DNA of 64,000 bases from Paractinoplanes deccanensis (GTDB lineage: Bacteria > Actinomycetota > Actinomycetes > Mycobacteriales > Micromonosporaceae): contig NZ_BOMI01000108.1 in assembly GCF_016862115.1 (NCBI RefSeq), forward strand, positions 1-64,000. Reading direction: 5' to 3'. Made by a program: the position numbers and the translations under genes. Numbering within the stretch: position 1 is the stretch's first letter; each line of letters opens with the position of its first letter. A model generated the notes under the pieces. It worked only from the letters and a program-made list of their open reading frames with translations. It was not told where the DNA came from and did no database searches. Shown here piece by piece: positions 57,150 to 64,000 of this stretch.

Positions 57150-57623
57150 ATGACCGAGTCGCCGGCTGCCACCCAGCTGTGTCCTCGATGCGGCAAGCAG
57201 CGTGCGGCCGCGCTGTTTATCGGGCGTTCCGGCAAGCGGCTGAAGAGTTGCCGGCCCTGCCTCGACACGGCTCAGTCGATCAGCCGCCGGCATCGCGACC
57301 GGATCGGCGCGGCCGGGGTCCGCGCGGCGAACCTTCGCGACAAGTACGGCATCACCGTGGAGGAGTACGACCGGCTGCGAAGCGCCCAGGACTACCGCTG
57401 CGCGATCTGCCGCCGGCACGAGGACGAGTTGCCGGCAAGCTCGGTGGGCCGGCCGCGGCTGGATGGGCGGCCCACCGCGACGGCGTTCAAGCTGGTCGTC
57501 GACCACTGTCACCGCAGCGGATCGGTGCGGGGCCTGCTGTGCGTGGGCTGCAACGCGGCGATCGGTCATTTTCGCGACGACCCGGCCGTGCTTCTCGCCG
57601 CCGCCGCATATCTGAGTCGCTAG
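57150..57623 (+). CDS. Endonuclease VII (HNH-like) domain protein
   Basis: This 157-residue protein has a C-terminal recombination endonuclease VII domain: LRDKYGITVEEYDRLRSAQDYRCAICRRHE, then LVVDHCHRSGSVRGLLCVGCNAAIGHFRDDPAVL. It includes the four zinc cysteines (CAIC and CVGC-type pairs) and the catalytic DHCH. An N-terminal Cys4 module (LCPRCGKQRAAALFI ... KSCRPCLD) precedes it. In T4 the family resolves branched DNA; bacterial homologues are often phage- or mobile-derived. Confidence 0.9.
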   Translation: MTESPAATQLCPRCGKQRAAALFIGRSGKRLKSCRPCLDTAQSISRRHRDRIGAAGVRAANLRDKYGITVEEYDRLRSAQDYRCAICRRHEDELPASSVGRPRLDGRPTATAFKLVVDHCHRSGSVRGLLCVGCNAAIGHFRDDPAVLLAAAAYLSR

Positions 57624-57773
57624 CCGCCTGCGGTGTCGGCGGCGCGCTGTGTGCACTCCGCGGCGCCGGAGATTGGATGCCTGACGGCGACGGCGACGGC
57701 GAAATCTCAGGAGAACGCTTCTGACAGAACTCGAGCAACGCAGGGAAATCCTGATGGGCGCGGGCGGCGGGCC

Positions 57774-57798
57774 TTATCCACATTCCTGCGTGTCCACA
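57774..57798 (+). promoter_or_regulatory. Two DnaA-box-like sites
   Basis: TTATCCACA is a perfect classical DnaA box. GTGTCCACA follows 16 bp later in the same direction and differs from the actinobacterial TTGTCCACA at one base. No dnaA, dnaN or gidA gene is nearby, so this is not the chromosomal origin as normally organised. Confidence 0.45.
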
Positions 57799-58167
57799 GG
57801 GCTCGAGCGCCCACGGGCGGTTTTCTGGGAGAATGACCGACGGGGGCTCCCCCTTGGGAAGGGCGGGCTGTGTGTGGGCGGCGAAACTCGTTAACGCCCC
57901 GCGGCCGCCACTACGTCAGCGTTGAGCCCGCCGTTGGATCGAGGACTCCTCACCTTTGTCGTCTTGCTCCGGGGGCGTCGAGGAGTCGCCGTGCGGGTGC
58001 TGGGAGCGTCCGCAGCCGTACCGAGTCGTTCGCCGTCTCGACCCGAGAACCAAAACCTACTTGACTTGTAGGGATACCACATAGCAGTCATTATGGTGCA
58101 CCTGACTTTATGTCCGTTTTTGGATTGACGGATTGCCGGTATTAATAATCCGATAATTCGGAGGAGC

Positions 58168-58194
58168 GTGAAGGAGCGCGGGATTGCGTCGTGA
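58168..58194 (+). CDS. Possible 8-residue leader ORF
   Basis: GTG at 58168 opens a reading frame coding M-K-E-R-G-I-A-S. GGAGG lies 4 nt upstream (58159-58163), just after the AT-rich island. Its TGA stop overlaps a second GTG start (GTGA). The arrangement looks like a coupled leader, but no function is known and it may be chance. Confidence 0.3.
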   Translation: MKERGIAS

Positions 58195-58295
58195 CAGGCG
58201 TTGGGCTGCGCGCGAAGGGTGCTGCACGGCGTGGACTGAGGCGGTGTGGGGCGAGATCCTTGCGGGGTCTGAGCCGCTTACTGGGGTGCCTCTAA
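58191..58295 (+). CDS. Possible 34-residue Arg/Leu-rich small protein
   Basis: This frame starts at GTG 58191 inside the stop of the 8-residue ORF and encodes a basic peptide (MTGVGLRAKGAARRGLRRCG and on, ending LSRLLGCL). It contains a TTA leucine codon (58278-58280), which is rare in high-GC actinomycetes. No family is recognised. Support is only the ribosome site and coupling. Confidence 0.3.
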   Translation: MTGVGLRAKGAARRGLRRCGARSLRGLSRLLGCL

Positions 58296-58541
58296 GAAAC
58301 GTGTCACCAGATCCCAGCGGGCATGGTCCTGGCACCCCATGCAGGTCGGCCCTGTGTCGCTGGTCCAGGCGGTCGAAGAAGGAACCGACAAGGCGCTCGG
58401 CGGCTCGGTGAGTTCGGCGCCGCGCCGCAGCCCGCTCAGGCAGGAACGCACTCGGCGGGTGACGAGGACTCGGGGCGGGAGCGGTGAGTAGCCGGCCCGC
58501 TGACCCGGACGGTTCGTCACCGCGGTCACCCGGGCTGGTGG

Positions 58542-59462
58542 TCACCCGCTGGTTGCGGGCGGGCATGGTGAAGCGGTTGTGCAGGTCGTGGCCCTATGAC
58601 GTTGTGGCCCTTCTGCTTTCTCCTCCGGGGTGGGCGCGGGTGCGGTGAAGTCGTCGGCCAGTAATGGCTGCCGCTGGTAGACGACGGGGATCGAGGTGAT
58701 GGGGTCGTCGAGGTCGACGCCGGGGCGGCGGCGGGCGACGGCGCGGACGTAGCCGAGGTGGCGGCCTCGGTCGGCTTCGAGTGCCCCGATCTCCGGCGCG
58801 TTGTCGGGGGCCACCGCGCGTTGCCACTGCAGCCAGAGTCGCCAGCCGTCGTCCATGGCGTCGGCCCGCTCGACGTCGACGATGCCGCTGCGCGACCAGT
58901 GGCGGTGCCACCACTCGGGTGAGTGCAGGCAGGCGAGGCTCGGCTCCCACCACTGCCGCAAGTGTGCGGGCGGGTCCACTGGGGTCTCCCGCAGCACGCC
59001 GGCGCCGGCGATGCCGATCTGGCCGCCGGGCTTCACGAGGCGGGCCAGGTAGCCGAGGTAGAGGTCGTCGGTGCCGTAGTAGACGAAGGAGTCGATGCTG
59101 ACGATGACGTCGAAGAAGTCGCGGGCGAAGGGCAGGGCGCGCGCGTCGGCGTGGATCGGGAAAACGCCGTCGTCGACGCCGGCGTCGCGGATCCGCTGGG
59201 CGCGGTCGTCGACGCCGAACCACAGGTCGGTCGACCACACCTGCACGCCGAACTCGCGGCGCAGGAAGACCGAGGACGCGCCGCGGCCGCAACCGAGGTC
59301 GAGCACCTGCAGGCCCGGCCGCAGGCCGACGGCCTCGGACAGCCATTCGGTGAGCCAGAGCGAGTGGGCGCCGCCGCTGACGTTCGACCGGATCCAGTCG
59401 GGGTGATACCGGGACGAGCGGGGGAACCGGGGCGAGTCGAGCGAACCCGATCGCGACGTCAT
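58542..59462 (-). CDS. Class I SAM-dependent methyltransferase
   Basis: This 306-residue protein has motif I LQVLDLGCGRGASSVFLRREF, the acidic end of strand 2 (VWSTDLWFGVDD), FPIHADARALPFARDFFDVIVSIDSFVYYG and LARLVKPGGQIGIAGAGVL. Its start (ATG in ATGA) overlaps the monooxygenase stop by 4 nt, so the two are co-translated and may act on the same small molecule. The acceptor is unknown. The C-terminal 25 residues are low-complexity. Confidence 0.9.
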   Translation of the reverse strand: MTSRSGSLDSPRFPRSSRYHPDWIRSNVSGGAHSLWLTEWLSEAVGLRPGLQVLDLGCGRGASSVFLRREFGVQVWSTDLWFGVDDRAQRIRDAGVDDGVFPIHADARALPFARDFFDVIVSIDSFVYYGTDDLYLGYLARLVKPGGQIGIAGAGVLRETPVDPPAHLRQWWEPSLACLHSPEWWHRHWSRSGIVDVERADAMDDGWRLWLQWQRAVAPDNAPEIGALEADRGRHLGYVRAVARRRPGVDLDDPITSIPVVYQRQPLLADDFTAPAPTPEEKAEGPQRHRATTCTTASPCPPATSG

Positions 59463-60970
59463 GTCGCACCCGCCATGGTCGTCGCCGGGAGGCCGAGGAC
59501 GTCGCCGACCGCGCGCTCGAGCTCCGCCGCGGCGCGGTCCACGCGGGTCACGCGGTACCACCTGGCCACGGGGACGGCGTCCGGTCGTGCCAGCAGCCCG
59601 CTGCCGGCGTGCAGGCCGAGCGCGTGGGCGGTGGCCGGAGGCAGCGTCACGGCGTCGACCGGCACTGCGTGATCGAGCCTGGCGGCGGTGCGCCAGGCGG
59701 AGTCGTCCTCGCCGAGGAACAGGGTCAGCCCGTCACCGACCAGGTCCAGCGTCGAGACGGGTGACCGGCCGGGTGCACCGGGTGCGAGCCAGGCGTGCTG
59801 GAGTCGCCCGCCGAGGTCGTGCAGGAGTTCGGTGAGCACGGCGTGGCAGCGGCCGTGCGGGTCGGCGGCCCGGGCGACGTCGGTGGCGGCCAGGGGCCGT
59901 ACCTCCGTCTCGTAGGTGTCGAGGAAGTGGGCCGGCGCCCAGCCTCGCAGGACCCAGGCGAGGCGCCACCCGATCGCGAGCCCGCCCCGCACGGCCATGG
60001 CCAGGCCGTTGCCGCCCCGCGGTGTGACCCGGTGTGCGGCGTCCCCGGCCAGGAACACGCGGCCGGACGAGAAGGTCGCCGCCAGCTTGGCATCGGCCGT
60101 GAAGGCGCCGCAGCGCACCAGGTCGACGGGCAGATCGGGCAGCCCCGAGGCGATCCGGATCCGGTCCGCGAGTGCCCCGGGCCGGGTGAGCGCCGCCACG
60201 TCGTCGTTGGGCCCGAGGACCACGCCGTACTGCCAGCGGGTGCCGTCACCGGAGGGTATGAGCACGCCGGCGCCGTCCGGGTGGCTGATCGAATAGAGCG
60301 CGTAGCGGTGCGGGCCGAGGATCGGCCACAGCGGGGCACGGAACTCGGCGCCGATCCCGCGCATCAGCGCATCCGGCCCCACGGATTCGATACCCACCTG
60401 CTCGCGGATCGGGCTGTGCGCGCCGTCCGCCGCGACCACGTACGCCGCGCGGAGTTGTTCGACCGCGTCGCCGCCGAGGCCGGTCGCGTCCCGGACCGCG
60501 AGCGTCACGCCTGCCTCGTCCTGGCTGAGCCCGATGACCTCCGTGCCCCGGCGGGCCGGGCGGCCGGTCAGGCGGGTGACGTGGTCGGCGAGCACCTGCT
60601 CGAGGTGATCCTGCGGCACCCGGGCAGACGCGGTCGGACTGACCACGCTGCTTTGCACCACATCAGGCACGTTGATCGGCACCCGGGTGCCCTCCCCGGC
60701 CTCGGCGACGGTGCGGGTCCGCAGGACGGCCAGGTCGACGTCGTCGGTCCCGGCCCGCAGTCTCTCCTCTAACCCCCAGCCGCGGAAGATCTCCATCTGC
60801 CGGAGGGTCACCCCGACGGCGCGGGGCAGCGGGGAGACGCCGGTCCGCTTGTCGAGCACGAGCACGTCGATGCCGTGCCGGGCCAGTTGCGCGGCCGCGA
60901 CCAGGCCGGCCGGTCCCGCGCCGACGACCACGACGTCGTGGTCGCGCAGGCCGGGAGTGCGGTGAGTCAT
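59459..60970 (-). CDS. FAD-dependent aromatic monooxygenase (PheA/TetX-like)
   Basis: This 503-residue class A flavoprotein hydroxylase has the FAD-binding GxGxxG DVVVVGAGPAGLVAAAQLARHG, the DG motif YVVAADGAHSPIR and the GD motif GRVFLAGDAAHRVTPRGGNGLAMAVRGGLAIGWRLAW. The C-terminal 130 residues form the thioredoxin-like tail of this group. It would oxygenate an aromatic or polyketide substrate with NAD(P)H. The TetR gene at 61120 is divergent, 149 bp away, and is the probable regulator. ATG start giving MTHRTPGLRDHD. Confidence 0.92.
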   Translation of the reverse strand: MTHRTPGLRDHDVVVVGAGPAGLVAAAQLARHGIDVLVLDKRTGVSPLPRAVGVTLRQMEIFRGWGLEERLRAGTDDVDLAVLRTRTVAEAGEGTRVPINVPDVVQSSVVSPTASARVPQDHLEQVLADHVTRLTGRPARRGTEVIGLSQDEAGVTLAVRDATGLGGDAVEQLRAAYVVAADGAHSPIREQVGIESVGPDALMRGIGAEFRAPLWPILGPHRYALYSISHPDGAGVLIPSGDGTRWQYGVVLGPNDDVAALTRPGALADRIRIASGLPDLPVDLVRCGAFTADAKLAATFSSGRVFLAGDAAHRVTPRGGNGLAMAVRGGLAIGWRLAWVLRGWAPAHFLDTYETEVRPLAATDVARAADPHGRCHAVLTELLHDLGGRLQHAWLAPGAPGRSPVSTLDLVGDGLTLFLGEDDSAWRTAARLDHAVPVDAVTLPPATAHALGLHAGSGLLARPDAVPVARWYRVTRVDRAAAELERAVGDVLGLPATTMAGAT

Positions 60971-61119
60971 CTCGGTAACCTTTCGGAGTGCAAACTGTAC
61001 GGTGAAATCAGGCTCGCGGTTCGTTGGACATGGTGTCAAGTCAAATCCCTGGCGCGCGCCGGTCTCCCTGCGGCGAGTTGAGCAGACTGCTTGTCGGGCC
61101 AATATGCGAAGATGGGGGT
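60971..61119. promoter_or_regulatory. Divergent promoter of the monooxygenase and TetR genes
   Basis: This 149-bp spacer contains an imperfect GTAC-centred inverted repeat AAACTGTACGGTGAA (60992-61006), placed between the two start codons and 22 bp before the monooxygenase ATG. It is a candidate TetR operator; two positions do not pair. Confidence 0.4.
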
Positions 61120-61770
61120 ATGGCACCCCGAAAGTACGAGCAGGTCCTCCGCGCCGAGGCCGCGGAGGAGACGAGGCGCCGCATCCTGGACGCGGTCGGC
61201 CAGTGCCTGCGCGAGACCCCGACCGAGCAGCCCAGCCTGGGCCGGGTGGCTGAGCTGGCCAAGGTGTCGCGGTCGACGATCTACGCCGACTTCGGCTCAC
61301 GGTCGGGCCTGTTCGACGCGTTCGTGGTGGATCTCTGGGAGCGCACCGGTCTGGGCGAGCTCGGCCGGGCGGTACACGCCGCCGGCGCGCGCGACCACCT
61401 GCGTGAGGGGATCCGGGCGGCCAGCCGGATGAAGGGCAGGGAACTGGCGGTCTACCGGGTGCTGCACGCCATGGACCGGCTGGATCCCGAGTCCGCCGGC
61501 AGCGCCGTACGGCACATGGAGACCGACCGGCGGGCCGGCATGCAAAGCCTGGCCGAGCATCTCGAGCGGGAGGGTGAGCTGCGCGACGGGCTCACCGTTG
61601 ACGAGGCGGTCGACTTGCTGTGGGTGCTGACCAGCTTCGAGAGCCTCGATCTGTTGGTGACCGGCCGCGGCCGCACCGTCGAGGAGGCGACGGAGATCCT
61701 GGTGGACATGGCCGAGCGAACCGTGTGCCGGACACTGCGCGCTGCGGCTGCGCGCGGCCGGGGTGCCTGA
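61120..61770 (+). CDS. TetR family transcriptional regulator
   Basis: This 216-residue regulator has an N-terminal HTH (AAEETRRRILDAVGQCLRETPTEQPSLGRVAELAKVSRSTIYADFGSRSGLFDAF, residues about 12-65) and an all-helical ligand domain. It starts at ATG 61120. The divergent monooxygenase-methyltransferase pair is the obvious target; ligand unknown. Confidence 0.92.
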   Translation: MAPRKYEQVLRAEAAEETRRRILDAVGQCLRETPTEQPSLGRVAELAKVSRSTIYADFGSRSGLFDAFVVDLWERTGLGELGRAVHAAGARDHLREGIRAASRMKGRELAVYRVLHAMDRLDPESAGSAVRHMETDRRAGMQSLAEHLEREGELRDGLTVDEAVDLLWVLTSFESLDLLVTGRGRTVEEATEILVDMAERTVCRTLRAAAARGRGA

Positions 61771-61849
61771 CTGCCGACGTACCGGCTGCCCTCGACGTGG
61801 TCCGCGGTATTGGGCTTAGCGCGACGGAAACAGTCCGGATCCGGGCGCC

Positions 61850-62977
61850 CTACCTCGTCATGTGAGTGTTCGCCCAGGCGATCAGCTCGGGTAGGGCGGC
61901 TGCCATCGGTCCGCTGTGGTCGGCGCCGGGGTAGAAGCGAAACGTTACGTCGGTGCCGGCGGCGGCGAGCTGGTCGGCGGTGGTCTTGGATGCGGTCGGG
62001 TAGACGACGGTGTCGGCGGTGCCCTGTGCGATGAACACGGGCCGGCGGTGGCGGACGATGGGGATGTCGGCGTCGCGTTCCATCAGCCGGGTGAGCTGTT
62101 CCCGTTCGGCGGCGTCGACGTCGTACACGTCGGCGGTGGTGCGGCCGGCGAGCAGTTCGGCGAGTTCGGCGAAGCACAGTTGCGTGCGGGCCCGGGCGAA
62201 GAGGTCCGCGCCGGCGGGGGTGAGGTAGCCGGTCGGGTCGAAGGTGTGTGGGTGGGCGGCGCGGAGCATCTCGAGGATCAGCAGGACGTTCGGGACCGCC
62301 GGTGCGGTGGGCTCGAAGGCGCGGGCGACGTCGATGAGGGTGCGCCATTGCGACGGCGGCGCGGTGGCGATGGTGCCGCGGTAGTCGAGCTCGGGTGCGT
62401 ACCGGTCCGTCATCGCGCCGGTGAACAGGGCCGCTTGGCCGCCCTGTGACTGGCCGACCGCAAGCCAGGCGCGGCTCAGCGACCGGTGGACCGCTCGGGC
62501 GGCGCGGACCATGTCGATGACGCCGTATGCCTCGGAGGCGCCGTGCAGGTAGGGGTGCGGGCCGGGGGTGCCGAGGCCCTCGTACTCGGTGGCGACCACG
62601 GCGTATCCGGCGCGCAGCCACGCGGACAGGTAGGTGACGTCTCGTGGCGAGCGGCCGGCGACCGACTGGGCGCAGCCGTCGGCGACGCCGACCGTGCCGT
62701 GTGCCCAGCTGATGACCGGCCACCCACGTTGCGGTGCTTTGCCTTCGGGGATGAATACCGCGCCGGCCACCACCACGGGACGGCCGTGCAGGCCGGTGGA
62801 GGTGTACCGGATCCGGTGCGCGGTAGCGGTGCCCGGCAGCCACAGCGAGGCGGGCAGCGGCTCCACCAGGACCGGCCGGCCGGGCCGGTGGTGGGGGCCG
62901 CCGGCCTGTGCGGGCGCGGCGGGCATGGCCGCGAGTGCGGCAGCGGTCAGCGCCGCCGCCATCCACTTGACGATCAC
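61850..62977 (-). CDS. Secreted LIP-family lipase/esterase
   Basis: This 375-residue secreted alpha/beta hydrolase has a signal peptide (WMAAALTAAALAAMPAAPAQAG) and the LIP family (secretory lipase) layout. The nucleophile elbow is VGQSQGGQAALFT, the Asp is in FIAQGTADTVVYP and the His in YPGADHSGPMAAAL. VISWAHGTVGVADGCAQS supplies the oxyanion region. It probably cleaves triacylglycerol or other esters outside the cell. GTG start; an ATG five codons later is an alternative. It lies 36 bp after the next gene on the same strand and is probably co-transcribed. Confidence 0.9.
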   Translation of the reverse strand: MIVKWMAAALTAAALAAMPAAPAQAGGPHHRPGRPVLVEPLPASLWLPGTATAHRIRYTSTGLHGRPVVVAGAVFIPEGKAPQRGWPVISWAHGTVGVADGCAQSVAGRSPRDVTYLSAWLRAGYAVVATEYEGLGTPGPHPYLHGASEAYGVIDMVRAARAVHRSLSRAWLAVGQSQGGQAALFTGAMTDRYAPELDYRGTIATAPPSQWRTLIDVARAFEPTAPAVPNVLLILEMLRAAHPHTFDPTGYLTPAGADLFARARTQLCFAELAELLAGRTTADVYDVDAAEREQLTRLMERDADIPIVRHRRPVFIAQGTADTVVYPTASKTTADQLAAAGTDVTFRFYPGADHSGPMAAALPELIAWANTHMTR

Positions 62978-63013
62978 AGCGATGTCTCTCTTTCGGGTGA
63001 GCCGGTGTGGGGT

Positions 63014-64000
63014 TCAGGACGCGAACGGGTCGGTGTCGTCGCGGCACGTGGTGCCGGCCGGTGGCAGGGTGGCGCCGTCGGTCAGGTAGGCCAGGGCCGG
63101 TCCGACCAGGCAGGGGTTTCCGGAGGTGAGGCTGGCATGGCCGTCGGCCTGATGGGTGAGCAGCCGCGCGTTGCCGAGGTCGGTGACGAGTTGCCGGGCG
63201 CCGGCGTACGGTGTCGCCGGGTCGTGGGTGTTGCTGATGACGAGGATGGGTGCGGCCTGGCCGGGATGGTGGATGCGGCCGCGGAACGCGTCGGCGTCCT
63301 CGACCGGCCACTGCGCGAGGTTGAGGTTGACCAGCCCGTTGACCCACCAGAAGTGCGGGAACATCCGGTAGGCGTGGACGCTGTCGCGGACGTAGCCGGC
63401 CACGGGTCCGCGAGGAAACCGCTGGTCGACGGCGAGGACCGCGAACCGCTGGTCGTAGCTGCCGAAGTCGTTCTGCTCGGCGAGGAAGTCGAGCATGGCT
63501 GACGGCCGGCCGTCCGTCGCGGCGGTGAGTGCTGTGGCGAAGTCGCGCCACCGCCGCGGCGTGTACATCGCCGCGAGCGCGGCCTCGCGGACGTCGTCTC
63601 CGCTGAGCCGGCGGTGTGCCGGGTCGCCGGTGGGCAGCGGCTGCCCGTCCAGCCTGGCCAGCAGCGTGTCGAAGGCGTCCTCGGGGTCGGTGCCGCCGAA
63701 GCCGCACCGTGGCCCGGCGGCCGCGCAGCGGGCGAAGAAGCGGTCGAGCTCGCCCTCGAAGGCGGCCGACTGCTCCTCACCGGCGTCGACCGGGTGGTCG
63801 CGTCCGGTCCGCACGTCGTCGGCGCTGCCGAGGACCATGGCCCGGACGCGGCCGGGAAACATGCTGGCGTAGGTGGCGCCGATGTCGGTGCCGTACGAGA
63901 TGCCGATGGCGGTGAGCCGCTCGTCGCCGACGGCCCGGCGCAGCAGGTCGACGTCGCGGGCGACGTTGGCGGTGCTCATGTGCGGCAGGATGGTGCGGTT
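63014..64000 (-). CDS. Secreted tripeptidyl aminopeptidase-like hydrolase, 5' end outside window
   Basis: The last 328 codons of an alpha/beta hydrolase run to the right window edge without a start signal of the family; the frame is open to base 64000 (NRTILPHMSTANVARDVDLL). The nucleophile elbow is AIGISYGTDIGATYASMFPGRVRAMVLGS, the Asp is in VISNTHDPATPY and the His in QADGHASL. It is similar in order to the SlpD/Tap-type enzyme at 17621. The signal peptide and oxyanion region should lie beyond the edge. Confidence 0.9.
   Translation of the reverse strand, partial: NRTILPHMSTANVARDVDLLRRAVGDERLTAIGISYGTDIGATYASMFPGRVRAMVLGSADDVRTGRDHPVDAGEEQSAAFEGELDRFFARCAAAGPRCGFGGTDPEDAFDTLLARLDGQPLPTGDPAHRRLSGDDVREAALAAMYTPRRWRDFATALTAATDGRPSAMLDFLAEQNDFGSYDQRFAVLAVDQRFPRGPVAGYVRDSVHAYRMFPHFWWVNGLVNLNLAQWPVEDADAFRGRIHHPGQAAPILVISNTHDPATPYAGARQLVTDLGNARLLTHQADGHASLTSGNPCLVGPALAYLTDGATLPPAGTTCRDDTDPFAS

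Larger units (their letters stand above)
57624..58541. other. Long intergenic region with DnaA-box-like sites and an AT-rich stretch
   Basis: About 920 bp without a recognised gene. It holds a perfect TTATCCACA (57774-57782) and a near-match GTGTCCACA (57790-57798). An AT-rich island (about 58040-58165) is unusual for this genome, and tiny coupled ORFs follow it. The part 58300-58541 has no feature I recognise. The region may be a remnant of a rearranged or mobile segment. Confidence 0.5.

Noticed and set aside
57150-57623. Prophage or mobile-element marker
   Set aside because: An endonuclease VII domain is common in actinobacterial chromosomes, and no integrase, transposase, att site or structural phage gene is nearby.
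57770-57800. Chromosomal replication origin
   Set aside because: Only two DnaA-like boxes, and none of the usual neighbours (dnaA, dnaN, rpmH, parAB, gidB).

Overview
The window is chromosomal DNA from a high-GC actinomycete. Micromonosporaceae, and an Actinoplanes-like strain in particular, fits best. Third-position GC is very high, GTG starts are frequent, genes are short-spaced on both strands, and typical actinobacterial genes are present: rbpA next to lnt-ppm1-fxsA, a mycosin-type subtilase, CbtA/CbtB, a DUF402 remnant and many regulators paired with their targets. I see no rRNA, tRNA, CRISPR array, transposase or prophage module. The strain assignment is inference.

Layout. 1-9 kb: 19-bp tandem repeats, a GNAT acetyltransferase, glgX, a DinB/maleylpyruvate-isomerase-type protein, small proteins and a large membrane GGDEF-EAL protein. 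9-21 kb: an oxidoreductase, an MFS exporter overlapping a convergent TetR gene, a palindromic operator shared by that TetR gene and a GNAT, a 5'-3' exonuclease, an acyl-CoA dehydrogenase behind a TetR-type palindrome, a DUF402 gene broken by an internal inversion next to an Imm-5-like gene, an SDR, an Lrp regulator, a secreted peptidase, a Nudix gene with a truncated tandem copy, and a methyltransferase.

21.6-29.6 kb holds the most striking block: a lysine-degradation (beta-lysine / 3,5-diaminohexanoate) cluster. kamA (lysine 2,3-aminomutase) is divergent from a six-gene operon kdd - amidohydrolase - kamD - kamE - kal - mutL-like. The genes are 4-5 nt apart or overlap by 4 nt. The B12 and PLP residues of KamE are intact. 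The cleavage enzyme Kce is not present, and an amidohydrolase not known from the anaerobic clusters sits inside the operon. A cobalamin riboswitch with cbtBA (40.8-41.2 kb) could serve the B12 need of KamDE.

30-39 kb: lnt-ppm1-fxsA converging on rbpA. rbpA has a SigR-type promoter, and a strong two-way terminator separates it from fxsA. Next come an ArsR-SRPBCC fusion with a pentapeptide minisatellite, a RibD-type reductase, a zinc-finger/coiled-coil protein and a DUF4037 protein. 39-50 kb: a phosphotransferase, cbtBA, a mycosin, and a sugar operon lacI-SBP-permease-permease-GH144-like-GH39 with a LacI operator inside the first codons of lacI. 50-57 kb: a GNAT/DapA-like/phosphotransferase group and a four-gene phosphate-chemistry operon (uridine-kinase-like, degenerate inositol-monophosphatase-like, Nudix, MerR-PP2C fusion). 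57-64 kb: an endonuclease VII-type protein, an AT-rich non-coding stretch with tiny coupled ORFs, a monooxygenase/methyltransferase pair divergent from its TetR, and two secreted hydrolases, the last cut by the window edge.

All functions are read from sequence motifs and family knowledge; no database search was run.
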